From: Planctomycetales bacterium
Lineage (GTDB): Bacteria > Planctomycetota > Planctomycetia > Pirellulales > Pirellulaceae
DNA: 40,986 bases
Direction: 5' to 3'
Assembly: GCA_020426845.1 (NCBI GenBank)
Contig: JAGQPF010000167.1
Location: 1-40,986, forward strand
The stretch's first letter is position 1. Every line of letters starts with the position of its first letter. The notes under the pieces are model-generated. The model searched no databases. It was not told the DNA's origin and saw nothing but the letters and a program-made list of their open reading frames with translations. The translations under genes were made by a program, and so were the position numbers. Shown one piece after another: positions 1-8,152 of the stretch.

Positions 1-98
1 AAACCCGGGGCGGCAAACCCGGGGCGGCAAACCCGGGGCGGCAAACCCGGGGCGGCAAACCCGGGGCGGCAAACCCGGGGCGGCAAACCTGGGGCGTC
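1..98. repeat. 14-bp GC-rich tandem repeat at the window edge
   Basis: Six perfect copies of the 14-bp unit AAACCCGGGGCGGC occupy 1-84, followed by a seventh degenerate copy (85-98). The array begins at base 1, so it continues to the left of the window and its full copy number is unknown. It lies downstream of the GNAT gene, which ends at 230 on the minus strand. No open frame here looks like a gene. Confidence 0.95.
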
Positions 99-116
99 GC
101 TTCGCTGTGCCCTGGG

Positions 117-146
117 CTACGTTGAGGAAGGCCTTCGGCCTTCAAT
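117..146. repeat. Palindromic repeat, 'AAGGCCTTCGGCCTT' family
   Basis: This is one copy of the short element CTACGTTGAGGAAGGCC followed by TTCGGCCTTCAAT. Its core AAGGCCTTCGGCCTT can fold into a hairpin. The same element is repeated many times at 22193-22760 and once, degenerate, near 22045, so it belongs to a dispersed family and not to a local array. Confidence 0.8.
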
Positions 147-229
147 GGAACTACGGGCGGGGGTTCTGGTTCCGCATTCGGCGCAACGGCGCATTCGGCG
201 GCGTCCCTGGGGCTTCGCTGTGCCCCGGG

Positions 230-769
230 TTACGGTGAAGAAGAACTTTGGCCTTCGTCCGGTCGTAGGACGCAATAGACGACGGCGTCCGAGGGTCTCC
301 CGTTGGCCATTAAGCGTTGGGCTAGGACGGCTTCACGCGTGGCGTTGACCTTTTCCGCCACCCGTTGACTGCGTGTGTTCTCGACGGCCGCGACGATCTC
401 GATGCGGTTCAAGTTGGTGTGAGCCATCGCCCAGTCCAGCAACCATCGCACGGCTCGTGGAGCGATGCCCTCTCCGGCCCGTGAGCTGCGAATCCAGTAG
501 CCCAAGTTCGCCACGCGGTTGTCCGGTTGGATTTGGTTGATCCCGCAGGCGCCCACGTATTCGTTGTCCGACCAGATCGCGAAGTCGTACATCGTGCCCG
601 CTTCACGTCCGGCGAGAGTTAGCTCGATCCAACTTCGAGCCTCTTGCAGCGAGTAGTTCGGATGGCACCAGGCCATCCAGGGCGAGATCTCGCGGACGGA
701 CTCCAGGATCGCTTCGTGCAGGACTTCGGCGTCTTCGAGCCGGTACGGTCGCAACTGGATTTCCGACAT
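230..769 (-). CDS. GNAT family N-acetyltransferase (RimJ/RimL-like)
   Basis: This 179-residue protein has the GNAT fold of RimJ/RimL-type enzymes, which transfer acetyl from acetyl-CoA to an amino group. The opening IQLRPYRLEDAEVL is the usual beta1/alpha1 start. The acetyl-CoA pyrophosphate loop is seen as RAGEGIAPRAV at about residues 95-105, and a typical C-terminal half (NRIEIVAAVENTRSQRVAEK) follows. The start is an ATG at 769. It is the last gene of a minus-strand run and lies only 21 bp after the protein kinase gene, so the two are probably co-transcribed. The substrate cannot be told from sequence; proteins, antibiotics and small amines are all possible. Confidence 0.88.
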   Translation of the reverse strand: MSEIQLRPYRLEDAEVLHEAILESVREISPWMAWCHPNYSLQEARSWIELTLAGREAGTMYDFAIWSDNEYVGACGINQIQPDNRVANLGYWIRSSRAGEGIAPRAVRWLLDWAMAHTNLNRIEIVAAVENTRSQRVAEKVNATREAVLAQRLMANGRPSDAVVYCVLRPDEGQSSSSP

Positions 770-790
770 GCTTCGCCTGTTGATTCTCGA

Positions 791-1660
791 TCAATCCTCT
801 AGGTTCTTGATCGCGTTGAGGAACAGGTCCATCGATTGAGTGCGTTTGTCGAGACTGGACTCGACGCACTGCATAATGGCTCGGCAGAGCGTCGGGTCGA
901 GATCGGGACGGACTTCTTGGAGTGGCTTGGGCGGCACCGTGTCATGAGCGAGGGCGGCGAGTCCGGTGGTTTCGGTGACTGGCCAGGGCAGGTCGAAGCA
1001 GCATATCGAGTAGGCCGTGACGCCAAACGAGAAGATGTCGAGCCGCTGGTCGGTGGGACGGCGGCGGACCACCTCCGGCGCCATATAGAGCGGCGTGCCG
1101 GTCCGATTGCCGGGCTGCATGAACTCGGGAGTCGCGGGAACCGTGAGTCCAAAGTCGATCAGCCGCACCTCGCGGGTGGCGGGCAAGTAGATAAAGTTTC
1201 GCGGGCAGACGTCGCGATGGATAAAGCCCCTTTGGTGGACAACAGCAAGGGCTTCGGCCATGTGGCGGATGTAGCGAACGCGGTGGCCCGCCATCACGTC
1301 CTCGTCTCGTTCCTTGACAACCGTGTGCATGCCCGGACCTTCGAGAAACTCCATCACCATGTACGGCAAGTTGTCCGTGGTCATGCCGTATTCGTAGGTC
1401 TCGACAATTCGCGGATGCTTCAGCTCCATCGCGATTTTGCCTTCGGGCGGCTTGCTCAGGCCCTTGAAGCGGGCCTCAAACGCCTCGACCTTCTCGCGTT
1501 CGCCGACTTTCAGTCCGACAATTTTGTCCGTCGTGCGGTCCCGAGCCATGTAGAACTTCGACATCGTTCCCGCCACCGCCTGGCGGAGCTTTTCAAAACG
1601 CTTGTCGATGTTGACCTTGTTGCCTTGCAGCATCGTGGACAGTTTGTCGAACAATCCCAT
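791..1660 (-). CDS. Atypical Hanks-type serine/threonine protein kinase
   Basis: This 289-residue soluble protein has a protein kinase fold. I chose the ATG giving MGLFDKL instead of an upstream TTG because kinase homology begins shortly after it. The C-lobe is clear: HRD at about 148-150 with catalytic Asp150 and Asn155, DFG at 169-171, APE at 194-196 and DIFSFGV in helix F. The N-lobe is poor: I see no GxGxxG loop, although a VGLKV segment supplies a candidate lysine at 51. The catalytic loop reads HRDVCPRN, so the usual Lys two positions after Asp is Cys. There is no transmembrane or sensor domain. It sits between accD and a GNAT gene. Activity is uncertain; it may be a weak kinase or a pseudokinase. 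Confidence 0.85.
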   Translation of the reverse strand: MGLFDKLSTMLQGNKVNIDKRFEKLRQAVAGTMSKFYMARDRTTDKIVGLKVGEREKVEAFEARFKGLSKPPEGKIAMELKHPRIVETYEYGMTTDNLPYMVMEFLEGPGMHTVVKERDEDVMAGHRVRYIRHMAEALAVVHQRGFIHRDVCPRNFIYLPATREVRLIDFGLTVPATPEFMQPGNRTGTPLYMAPEVVRRRPTDQRLDIFSFGVTAYSICCFDLPWPVTETTGLAALAHDTVPPKPLQEVRPDLDPTLCRAIMQCVESSLDKRTQSMDLFLNAIKNLED

Positions 1661-1735
1661 GGATTGCGTTCTCCGGAGGCGAGCAGATGCTGCGCAGACG
1701 AGGGCCGAGCGGGCCAAGCGTCTCAGCCTTCGCCC

Positions 1736-2593
1736 CTATTTGCCACAATAGTCAATTGTACGCGCGATTTCGCTTTTCAGCTTTTCTCGCGGCACAATTC
1801 GGTCGATGTAGCCGTGCTCCAGCAGAAACTCGCTGGTCTGAAAGCCCTTGGGCAATTCGATCCGAATGGTGGCTTTGATCGTTCGCGGGCCGGCAAAGCC
1901 GATGAGCGCCTTGGGTTCGGCGAAGATGACATCTCCCAGCGAGGCGAAGCTGGCCGCGACGCCGCCCATGGTGGGGTTGGTCATCACGGAAATAAAGAGT
2001 CCGCCCGCCTGGTCGTAGCGAGCCAGCGCGGCAGAGACCTTGGCCATCTGCATGAGCGAGAAAATGCCCTCGTGCATGCGGGCGCCGCCCCCAGACGCGC
2101 TAATGACAATCAGCGGCAGATGCTGCTTGGTGGCGCGTTCGACGAGCCGCGTAAGCCGCTCGCCGACAACCGAGCCCATGCTGCCCATGATAAAGGCGGA
2201 GTCGGTGACGCCCACGGCCACTCGGCGGGCGCGAACCATCCCCGTGCCGGTCAGTATCGCCTCGGAGAGCGCGGTGCGTTCTTGCTCGTCCTTGAGGCGA
2301 TCGACGTATCGCTTCTTGTCGCGGAATTCCAGCGGATCGCCGGGACGCAAATTGCCGTCCCACTCCTCGAAGGTGCCTTCATCCAGGAGTTGTTCGATCC
2401 GTTTGGAGGCCGAGACGTAAAAGTGGTGGCCGCAATGGGGGCAGACGTTGAGCAGTCGCTCGACCTCCTTGCGGAAAACCAACTCGCCGCAGCCCTGGCA
2501 TTGGGTCCAGAGTCCGCCCGGCACGCCGCGCTTCTTGGGCCGCTCTTCGCCGGATTGTTCGGTTGGGTCGTTGCTATCCACATTGGCCTCCAT
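1736..2593 (-). CDS. accD: Acetyl-CoA carboxylase, carboxyltransferase subunit beta
   Basis: This 285-residue protein is the beta subunit of carboxyltransferase, which with AccA moves the carboxyl group from biotin-AccB to acetyl-CoA to make malonyl-CoA, the first committed step of fatty acid synthesis. An N-terminal four-cysteine zinc ribbon is visible (CQGC about 20 residues before CPHC). Typical carboxyltransferase motifs follow: [20 protein letters not shown], and [14 protein letters not shown] with GFAGPRTI. The length is normal. The start is an ATG at 2593. It follows the phosphatase-like gene by 34 bp on the same strand; accA is not in the window. Confidence 0.97.
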   Translation of the reverse strand: MEANVDSNDPTEQSGEERPKKRGVPGGLWTQCQGCGELVFRKEVERLLNVCPHCGHHFYVSASKRIEQLLDEGTFEEWDGNLRPGDPLEFRDKKRYVDRLKDEQERTALSEAILTGTGMVRARRVAVGVTDSAFIMGSMGSVVGERLTRLVERATKQHLPLIVISASGGGARMHEGIFSLMQMAKVSAALARYDQAGGLFISVMTNPTMGGVAASFASLGDVIFAEPKALIGFAGPRTIKATIRIELPKGFQTSEFLLEHGYIDRIVPREKLKSEIARTIDYCGK

Positions 2594-2627
2594 AGCGACG
2601 GCAGTCCCTCATAAACAGGTTCGGAAC

Positions 2628-3206
2628 TTAAATTGCCCCCGCGCGTTCGGGCATCACGTCCAGGACTACCCATTGTCCGCAATTCAGGCTGCCCTGCCAG
2701 AGGTCTCCCAATTCGGCGTCGCAGACGAGGCTCTGCACCATGCTGGCCATCGGCTCGGAGACCACGATGGCGACCATCCCCTTCTTGTGTTTCTTAATGA
2801 TCTTCAGCAGCGCCTTGCGGGCGCGTTCTCGAGCTGCCTGAAGCGTCTCGCCGCCGGGCGGGCAGACAGTCTCGGGGTGCTCCTGCCACTGGCGATACAC
2901 TTTGGGCTGTTGCTGACGCACTTCTGACAGCAATTTGCCATGCCAAAGCCCGTGATCCAGGTTGGCCAGCCCCTCGAGCTCCTTGACCTTGATCTGGTGC
3001 GGCTTGGCGAGCAGCTCGGCCGTCTGGACCGCCGCCTCCTCGGGGGCGACATAGACAACCGCGAGCTCGTGTGCGCCAAGATCGCGCGCGGCCGCCACGG
3101 CCTGCTCGACGCCGGCCAAGCTGAGCGGCAGATTCAGCGAGCCCTGAATTCGCTGCTGCTCGTCAAATTCCGTGCAGCCGGGACGTACTAAAACGATGCG
3201 CAACAT
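2628..3206 (-). CDS. Histidine-phosphatase-fold protein lacking both catalytic histidines
   Basis: This 192-residue protein has the layout of the phosphoglycerate-mutase/histidine phosphatase family: an N-terminal 'LVR-x-G-x-T' strand-loop, then RIQGSLNLPLSLAG, PPGGETLQ near residue 118, and a late VVS-x-P element. In active members the N-terminal motif is RHG and the late motif contains a second histidine. Here they read RPGCT (Pro at residue 9) and VVSEP (Glu at about 151), so both catalytic histidines are missing while Arg8 remains. The ATG at 3206 matches where family homology begins. It lies between rpe and accD on the same strand. It is probably a non-catalytic binding or regulatory protein, or an enzyme with changed chemistry. 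Confidence 0.8.
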   Translation of the reverse strand: MLRIVLVRPGCTEFDEQQRIQGSLNLPLSLAGVEQAVAAARDLGAHELAVVYVAPEEAAVQTAELLAKPHQIKVKELEGLANLDHGLWHGKLLSEVRQQQPKVYRQWQEHPETVCPPGGETLQAARERARKALLKIIKKHKKGMVAIVVSEPMASMVQSLVCDAELGDLWQGSLNCGQWVVLDVMPERAGAI

Positions 3207-3352
3207 AAATGCATCCCTTGGGAGGCGATGGGAACTTTCGGGCCCTGGCAATGGACGATGGGGTCTTCCGGCCGAAATCGTCTTATGGGTGCTGGGCCGC
3301 GAGAGGACATCCTTGCTCGTTGATGGCGGCGAATTGATTGCTGTTGGCGGCC

Positions 3353-3373
3353 AGGGTGGAAAAACACCACCCT
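3353..3373 (-). other. Short stem-loop at the end of rpe
   Basis: AGGGTGG (3353-3359) and CCACCCT (3367-3373) form a perfect 7-bp stem around a 7-base loop at the rpe stop codon. On the minus strand the loop is T-rich but no T-run follows the stem, so it is not a classical intrinsic terminator. It may slow decay of the mRNA end or be accidental. Confidence 0.35.
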
Positions 3374-4077
3374 TAGGAGGCCCTTCCGCGTGCGCCGGCC
3401 CGGGCCAGCGACGTGAGTTGATCCACTGCCTCGATATACGTTGGGGCACGGAAAATCGCCGATCCGACGACCATCAAGTCGACGTCCGCTTCCGCAACCG
3501 ATTGAATGGTGGTTTGGTTGATGCCTCCGTCCATCTCCAAAAGCACATCCGGCGCCAATTGCCGCACTTCCCGAGCCCGCGCGAGCGCCTCGGGATGGAA
3601 CGATTGACCGCCAAAGCCGGCTTCGACGCTCATGACCAGGGCCAAATCACACTGGTCCAGGCATGCCGTCAGCTGGCTCAACGGCGTGCTGGGGTTAATG
3701 GCAGCTCCGGCGCCCATCCCGAGTTCCCGGATTTGGCTCAAGACCGCGCCGGGGTCGGCCGTCGCCTCGACGTGGATGGTCAGCAGATCGGCGCCGGCGT
3801 CAAAAAACGCCTGCACGTACCGCTCCGGTTCTTCGATCATCAGGTGCACATCGAGCGTCATGTCGGTGAGACGGCGTAGACCTTCGACGATCGGCATTCC
3901 ATAGGTCAAGTTGGGCACGAAACGCCCGTCCATCACATCCAAGTGCAACGCCCGCACGCCGGCTGCGGCCAATAACTCAACCTCGCGGGCCAAGTTGCCG
4001 AAATCGCAGATCAACAGCGACGGCAGGATCGCCGGCGATGCGTCTCGAAGTTGCTGGAGATGGTCGCGTCGGGACAT
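3373..4077 (-). CDS. rpe: Ribulose-phosphate 3-epimerase
   Basis: This 234-residue TIM barrel interconverts ribulose-5-phosphate and xylulose-5-phosphate in the pentose phosphate pathway. Family motifs are all present: LPSLLICDFGNL at the first strand, LHLDVMDGRFVPN with the metal-binding His and catalytic Asp, DVHLMIEEPERY, MSVEAGFGGQSF in place of the more common MSVNPGFGGQ, and LEMDGGIN with the second catalytic Asp, then the phosphate-binding VVGSAIF. The start is an ATG at 4077 and the length is normal. It heads the run rpe, phosphatase-like, accD, kinase, GNAT, with a 166-bp gap before the phosphatase-like gene. Confidence 0.97.
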   Translation of the reverse strand: MSRRDHLQQLRDASPAILPSLLICDFGNLAREVELLAAAGVRALHLDVMDGRFVPNLTYGMPIVEGLRRLTDMTLDVHLMIEEPERYVQAFFDAGADLLTIHVEATADPGAVLSQIRELGMGAGAAINPSTPLSQLTACLDQCDLALVMSVEAGFGGQSFHPEALARAREVRQLAPDVLLEMDGGINQTTIQSVAEADVDLMVVGSAIFRAPTYIEAVDQLTSLARAGARGRAS

Positions 4078-4241
4078 GATGTCGAAATGGAATGACGAAA
4101 CGCACCGGAGCAGCCGCCCGGTTGAAGTGTCCCATTTTAACTTTGCCCGAGAGTGCCGTCAGCGCCATATCCGCATTGCTTCGGAAAACGCGTGTTGGTG
4201 CTAAGTTGTTTCAGAACAATCGGTTGCGTGTTGCGGATGCG

Positions 4242-4802
4242 CTATTGGAAGAGCCGTGCGACGGCAACTTGCCATCCCTCGACCACGTCGGAGGCCGGGA
4301 CAACGTCGCCTTGGCCGAGCACCGCGATCTCATCCGCCGAGCGATATAGATGCACGGTTTCGTTGGCTGGGTCGACGAGCAGCACTAATCGGGTCCCCGC
4401 GTCGAGCCACGCGAACGCCTTCTCCTCCACGCCGGAAAAGGAATCGCTCGGCGAAATGACCTCAATGGCCAAGTCCGGAGCGAAAGGGATGAAAGCCGAC
4501 TCGTCGTCAATTTCCGACACCCGAGCTGCCGCTACAAACGCCACATCCGGTGCCCGAACCGTGTCGGGATCACGAGTCAAAACGAAGCCGGTTTCGGCGG
4601 CGTAGACGACGCCCAGTTTGTGCTCATCAACATGATTTGCCAGCAGCCGGCCGCAATTCATCGCCACTCTTCCGTGCCGCCCTCCAGCCGGTGACATCAT
4701 CCGCAGTTCTCCTTCGATCAGTTCACTTCGTCGGTTTTCAAGCGACAGCGTCGCGAACCGCTCGAGTGTCATCCTCTCCGTCGATGAAGAATGGGGGTTC
4801 AT
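4242..4802 (-). CDS. Uma2 family (DUF820) putative endonuclease
   Basis: This 186-residue protein belongs to the Uma2/DUF820 family (COG4636), which has a PD-(D/E)XK nuclease-like fold and is abundant in planctomycetes and cyanobacteria; its cellular role is not established. Visible family features are RRSELIEGELRMMSPAG near the N-terminus, the acidic APDVAFV, the core DLAIEVISPSD and the KAFAWLDAGTRLVLLVDP stretch ending in an IEV/VxL strand pair. I chose the ATG at 4802 in preference to a TTG seven codons upstream. It lies alone between rpe and scpB, with about 105-165 bp on each side. Confidence 0.9.
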   Translation of the reverse strand: MNPHSSSTERMTLERFATLSLENRRSELIEGELRMMSPAGGRHGRVAMNCGRLLANHVDEHKLGVVYAAETGFVLTRDPDTVRAPDVAFVAAARVSEIDDESAFIPFAPDLAIEVISPSDSFSGVEEKAFAWLDAGTRLVLLVDPANETVHLYRSADEIAVLGQGDVVPASDVVEGWQVAVARLFQ

Positions 4803-4908
4803 AGGCCTGCTCCGGAACTCCAATGTCGATCGTCTGCCAGCCGCCTCCGTATTCTACCTCGAATTTGGGGAAGGAAGCACTTGGTGGCATTCGGGCATTC
4901 TGCCCGTG

Positions 4909-5631
4909 TCACTCGCTCTGCGGCAGTTCGTCGAGATTGGCGATGCCAACCAGATCGAGAAAGCGATCCGTTGTGTAGAATCGCGGCGCACGGGGCGGCT
5001 CGTTCGGGCGCTCGAGTCGCAAGAGTTGGCGCCGCACCAGCTGCCGCAGCAAGGCGCCGGACGAGCTGCTTCGCAATTCATCCACCTCTTCGCGGGTCAC
5101 GCCTTGGTGGTAGGCCACGATGGCGAGCACGTCGAGCGCCGGTTGCGACAGCTTGGCCGCTTTGACTCGCCCCAAGAATCGATCGCGCAGTCCGCTGTGG
5201 AATTCGCGGAGCCGCATGACGTAGCCCGACTCCACCGATTCGATCCAGTACGGCGCTCCCTCCGACTCGTAGGTGCGATTCAGCTCTTCGACGAGCTCGT
5301 CGATTTCGCGGGGCAGCACGCCACGCATCATGGCGGCCACCTGACGGCTTGTCAGCGGATGGTTTTCGGGATGCCCGACAAACAGCATCGCCTCCAAAAT
5401 CGTCTGCGGCGAGATCTCGCAGCCCACGTCCGAGTCGCTTTGCTCTTCGGCAATCGCCTCTTCAAACAGCTCGGCCGAGCCATCGGGGCTGGAGACGGGA
5501 GGCGCCCGATCGTAGGGGTCCTCGCCACCGCCGACCAGTTCGGCATACGCCTGGCTCAGCTCGTCGAGCGACAAACCCGGATCCTCCTCGCCCTCAAACT
5601 CGCCGCTCGATTCCACTCTTGGTTCAATCAT
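4909..5631 (-). CDS. scpB: Segregation and condensation protein B
   Basis: This 240-residue protein is the winged-helix kleisin-binding subunit of the SMC-ScpA-ScpB complex that compacts and helps segregate the chromosome. The conserved core is residues about 66-235: ILEAMLFVGHPENHPLT, then YVMRLREF, then LSQPALDVLAIVAYHQGVTREEVDELR, which is the hallmark of the second winged helix, and FYTTDRFLDLVGI. An acidic low-complexity N-terminal extension of about 60 residues is common in planctomycete versions. The ATG start is at 5631. scpA and smc are not in the window. Confidence 0.95.
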   Translation of the reverse strand: MIEPRVESSGEFEGEEDPGLSLDELSQAYAELVGGGEDPYDRAPPVSSPDGSAELFEEAIAEEQSDSDVGCEISPQTILEAMLFVGHPENHPLTSRQVAAMMRGVLPREIDELVEELNRTYESEGAPYWIESVESGYVMRLREFHSGLRDRFLGRVKAAKLSQPALDVLAIVAYHQGVTREEVDELRSSSSGALLRQLVRRQLLRLERPNEPPRAPRFYTTDRFLDLVGIANLDELPQSE

Positions 5632-5661
5632 GGCGCCGCCGGCTTTTAATGCTTCACGTAG

Positions 5662-5800
5662 TGCAGGCTGCCAGCCTGCAATCCACCGCCATCACAGGCT
5701 GGCAGCCTGTACCACGTAGGGCTGCCCTTCCGGGCCGCCTGAACGCATGGCTCCAAACACGGGCTAACCGCTGCTGGCGGCCCGGAAGGGCCGCCCTACC
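5662..5800. repeat. Cluster of palindromic repeats between scpB and the isomerase-like gene
   Basis: Four hairpin-forming elements lie in this gap. TGCAGGCTGCCAGCCTGCA (5662-5680) and ACAGGCTGGCAGCCTGT (5694-5710) are near-perfect palindromes of one family. The elements at 5716-5739 and 5776-5800 are inverted copies of a GTAGGGCKGCCCTTCCGGG family. The first family recurs at 29652-29766 and the second at 11147-11238. They lie just upstream of scpB and just downstream of the 5821 gene on the same strand, and may affect transcript ends. Confidence 0.85.
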
Positions 5801-5820
5801 AAGCCTTCGTTTGTGCCACG

Positions 5821-6837
5821 TTAGTTCTGCATGCCGCGCAGCTTGAGATTGTTCAGCCGGTGGCCGACCTCCGCCAGGCCGTCGAGCACCACTTGGTCGT
5901 AGCTGCGGCCATCGGTCGTATCCAGGCCGTGACCGGGGTCGAGATCCCGCAATGCCTGCAATGCCGGATCCTCGTGGTGGAAGACTTCGACGAAGGCAAT
6001 TTCCAGGCAACCGGTCTTGGCGCAGGCAGTCAGCAGCGCGCCGATCCAGCCGTCGTCCGTTGATAGGCAGCCGCGCGTCGTCTTGGAAGAGGCATGAAAG
6101 ATGCCCAGCCCGCCGGCGGCGGCAATCTCGGCAATCAACGCTTCGTTTTCGGGAATGTTCAGCGATGAGTCGCCGCAGTGCGCGGCGTCGACCAACACTT
6201 TGAAGAAGGTCGACCCCAGCTCGTCATTGGCGCCTTTGACAAACTTCCAGCAGCGGCCGACATCGGTGAACGTTTGAAACTCTCCACCGCGAAGGAACTC
6301 GATGTGCCATGCCTTGACCGGAGAGCCCTCCAGTCCGGCCTCGCGAACCGCTCGAGTGTGAACCTTGATGTTCTGCGCAACCGCCGCGTCGAAGTCGGCG
6401 CCTTCCTTCCGTGTGGCGCCTGCCTTCATCCACTCTTCGACCGACGTGCTGGAGACGTTCGCAATCGCGTGTTGCTTGGCGGCGGTCAGACCGGCGACCA
6501 GCATCTGAACGACGGCGTCTTCGTCCGCCGGATTCATCGGATCGGCGCCGCCGACCATCAGGATCAAGTGAACCTCGAGATTCAACGCCTTGAGCCCGTT
6601 CACCAAATCAGCCACATCGCCATCGTCGACGCCCTGGAAATACGGGACCTGGCAGCAGTCGATCCGCACCGGCGACTCGGCGCAGAGCTTGCTCATGTTC
6701 GACACGATCAGCAACTGGCCGTCGTCGCCTCGAGGCAGCTTGCCGTTTTCATCCGGCACGAGCCCGCCTACAAACTTGAGGTGCGTAGGAACGACGCCGA
6801 GACTGACCTTGGTCTTGGACTCGATGGTGAACGACAT
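5821..6837 (-). CDS. TIM-barrel sugar isomerase/epimerase-like protein
   Basis: This 338-residue protein looks like a TIM barrel of the xylose-isomerase/sugar-phosphate-isomerase group, but I do not recognise a characterised orthologue. Candidate metal-ligand strands include VHLILMVGGADP, AWHIEFLRGGEFQTF, KVLVDAAHCGDSSLN and LGIFHASSKTTRG, followed by IAFVEVFHHEDPAL. The ATG at 6837 (MSFTIESKTKV) is preferred to an upstream non-ATG start. It is directly downstream of a Gfo/Idh/MocA gene (87 bp gap) and a phosphomannose-isomerase-like cupin on the same strand, which supports a role in breakdown or conversion of a sugar or sugar acid. The substrate is unknown. Confidence 0.65.
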   Translation of the reverse strand: MSFTIESKTKVSLGVVPTHLKFVGGLVPDENGKLPRGDDGQLLIVSNMSKLCAESPVRIDCCQVPYFQGVDDGDVADLVNGLKALNLEVHLILMVGGADPMNPADEDAVVQMLVAGLTAAKQHAIANVSSTSVEEWMKAGATRKEGADFDAAVAQNIKVHTRAVREAGLEGSPVKAWHIEFLRGGEFQTFTDVGRCWKFVKGANDELGSTFFKVLVDAAHCGDSSLNIPENEALIAEIAAAGGLGIFHASSKTTRGCLSTDDGWIGALLTACAKTGCLEIAFVEVFHHEDPALQALRDLDPGHGLDTTDGRSYDQVVLDGLAEVGHRLNNLKLRGMQN

Positions 6838-6924
6838 GCTCAAAACCCTTTCGCGCTGCCGCGGATGGATGTCAGGGGAAATCGAGGATCGACGGAGCAG
6901 TGGACCGTCCAATCGGATCGTCGG

Positions 6925-8082
6925 CTAGTTGATGTCGACCCACTGCCCGGTGCGGGCGCTTTCCAGCACTGCGTCGCACACCTTCTGAGTCCGCAGGCCG
7001 CTGCGGAAGTCGGGCTGCGTCGGCTCGCCGGTCTCGATGCCCTTGAGGAAGTCGGCCAGCGCGTTGATGAACGTGTGCTCGTAGCCGATCGTGCAGCCGG
7101 GGACCCACCAGTGGTCCATGTACGGGTGCTCGAAGTTCGTGACGTGGATTTTCTGCCAGCCGGTCAGGTGGTCTTCGACCTTCTCGCCCGTCTTCGGATC
7201 GGCATATTTGAAGTAGCTCAAGTACTGCGGATCCTCCAAGTCGAAGAACACGCTGCCCTGTTCGCCGTTGAGCTCGAAGGTGTTGTAGTTCTTGCGGCCG
7301 CGGGCATAGCGAGTGCTTTCGAACGTGCCCATCGAGCCGTTCTCGAAGATCGCCAGGAACATGCAGGCGTCGTCGATCGTCACCGGCTGCATCGCATTGG
7401 TCTCGGCATGGAGACGCTCTTTGACGAAGGTCTCGGTCTTGGCGACCACGCGCGCGATCGGCCCGTTCAGCCACTCGGCGGTGTCGATCGAGTGGGCCAG
7501 CAGGTCGCCGGTCACGCCCGAGCCAGCCACGCTGGCGTCGAGACGCCAGAGGGCGGCTCCGCCTTGAGGCACATCGGAGGCGATCGTCCAGTCTTGCAAG
7601 TACGTTGCGCGATAGTGGAACGGCTTGCCGACGCGGCCCTCATCCACCACTTGCTTGGCCAACGTGATCGCCGGCACGCGACGATAGTTGAACCAGACCA
7701 TGTTGGCGACGCCGGCCTTCTCGATCGCCTCGCACATCTCCTCGCCTTCTTCGACCGTCATCGCCAACGGCTTCTCGCAGAGCACCATCTTGCCGGCCTC
7801 GGCCGCCGCGATCGCGATCTCCTTGTGCGTGTTGTTCGGCGAGCCGATGTCGATCAAGTCGATGTCATCCCGCTCCACCAGCTTTCGCCAATCCGTCTCG
7901 AACGACTCGTAGCCCCAGTTCTCGGCGAACGGCTTGATCTTCTCTTCCTTGCGGGCGCAGCAGGCCTTTAGCACCGGGTGGTACTCCAGGTCGAAGAACT
8001 GGTTCACCTTGCGGTAGGCGTTGGAGTGTGTGCGGCCCATGAAGCCGTAGCCGATCATGCCGATATTCAGCGGCTTGCTCAT
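6925..8082 (-). CDS. Gfo/Idh/MocA family NAD(P)-dependent oxidoreductase
   Basis: This 385-residue protein is a sugar or inositol dehydrogenase of the Gfo/Idh/MocA family. It has the N-terminal Rossmann motif [19 protein letters not shown] (residues about 5-23), the family signature [11 protein letters not shown] near residue 105, and the C-terminal beta-sheet domain. The ATG at 8082 places the Rossmann loop at the expected distance. The protein has no twin-arginine leader, unlike many planctomycete paralogues, so it is probably cytoplasmic. It lies between a cupin (70 bp upstream) and an isomerase-like gene (87 bp downstream), suggesting a short sugar-processing operon. Confidence 0.92.
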   Translation of the reverse strand: MSKPLNIGMIGYGFMGRTHSNAYRKVNQFFDLEYHPVLKACCARKEEKIKPFAENWGYESFETDWRKLVERDDIDLIDIGSPNNTHKEIAIAAAEAGKMVLCEKPLAMTVEEGEEMCEAIEKAGVANMVWFNYRRVPAITLAKQVVDEGRVGKPFHYRATYLQDWTIASDVPQGGAALWRLDASVAGSGVTGDLLAHSIDTAEWLNGPIARVVAKTETFVKERLHAETNAMQPVTIDDACMFLAIFENGSMGTFESTRYARGRKNYNTFELNGEQGSVFFDLEDPQYLSYFKYADPKTGEKVEDHLTGWQKIHVTNFEHPYMDHWWVPGCTIGYEHTFINALADFLKGIETGEPTQPDFRSGLRTQKVCDAVLESARTGQWVDIN

Positions 8083-8152
8083 CGTGGTGTCCCGTGACTG
8101 ATGCGTGTTGGTTGGCGGCAAAGAACGGCCGCCGATGTGAATGAGATGTAAC

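Noticed and set aside
836..2614. 592-codon open frame on the plus strand opposite the kinase and accD genes
   Set aside because: It is a shadow of real minus-strand genes in GC-rich DNA: no domain, Arg/His/Gly-biased composition, and it spans the gap between two proven genes.
6178..7971. 597-codon open frame opposite the isomerase-like and Gfo/Idh genes
   Set aside because: The minus-strand genes carry clear family motifs across the same bases; the plus-strand translation has none and is an effect of GC codon bias.
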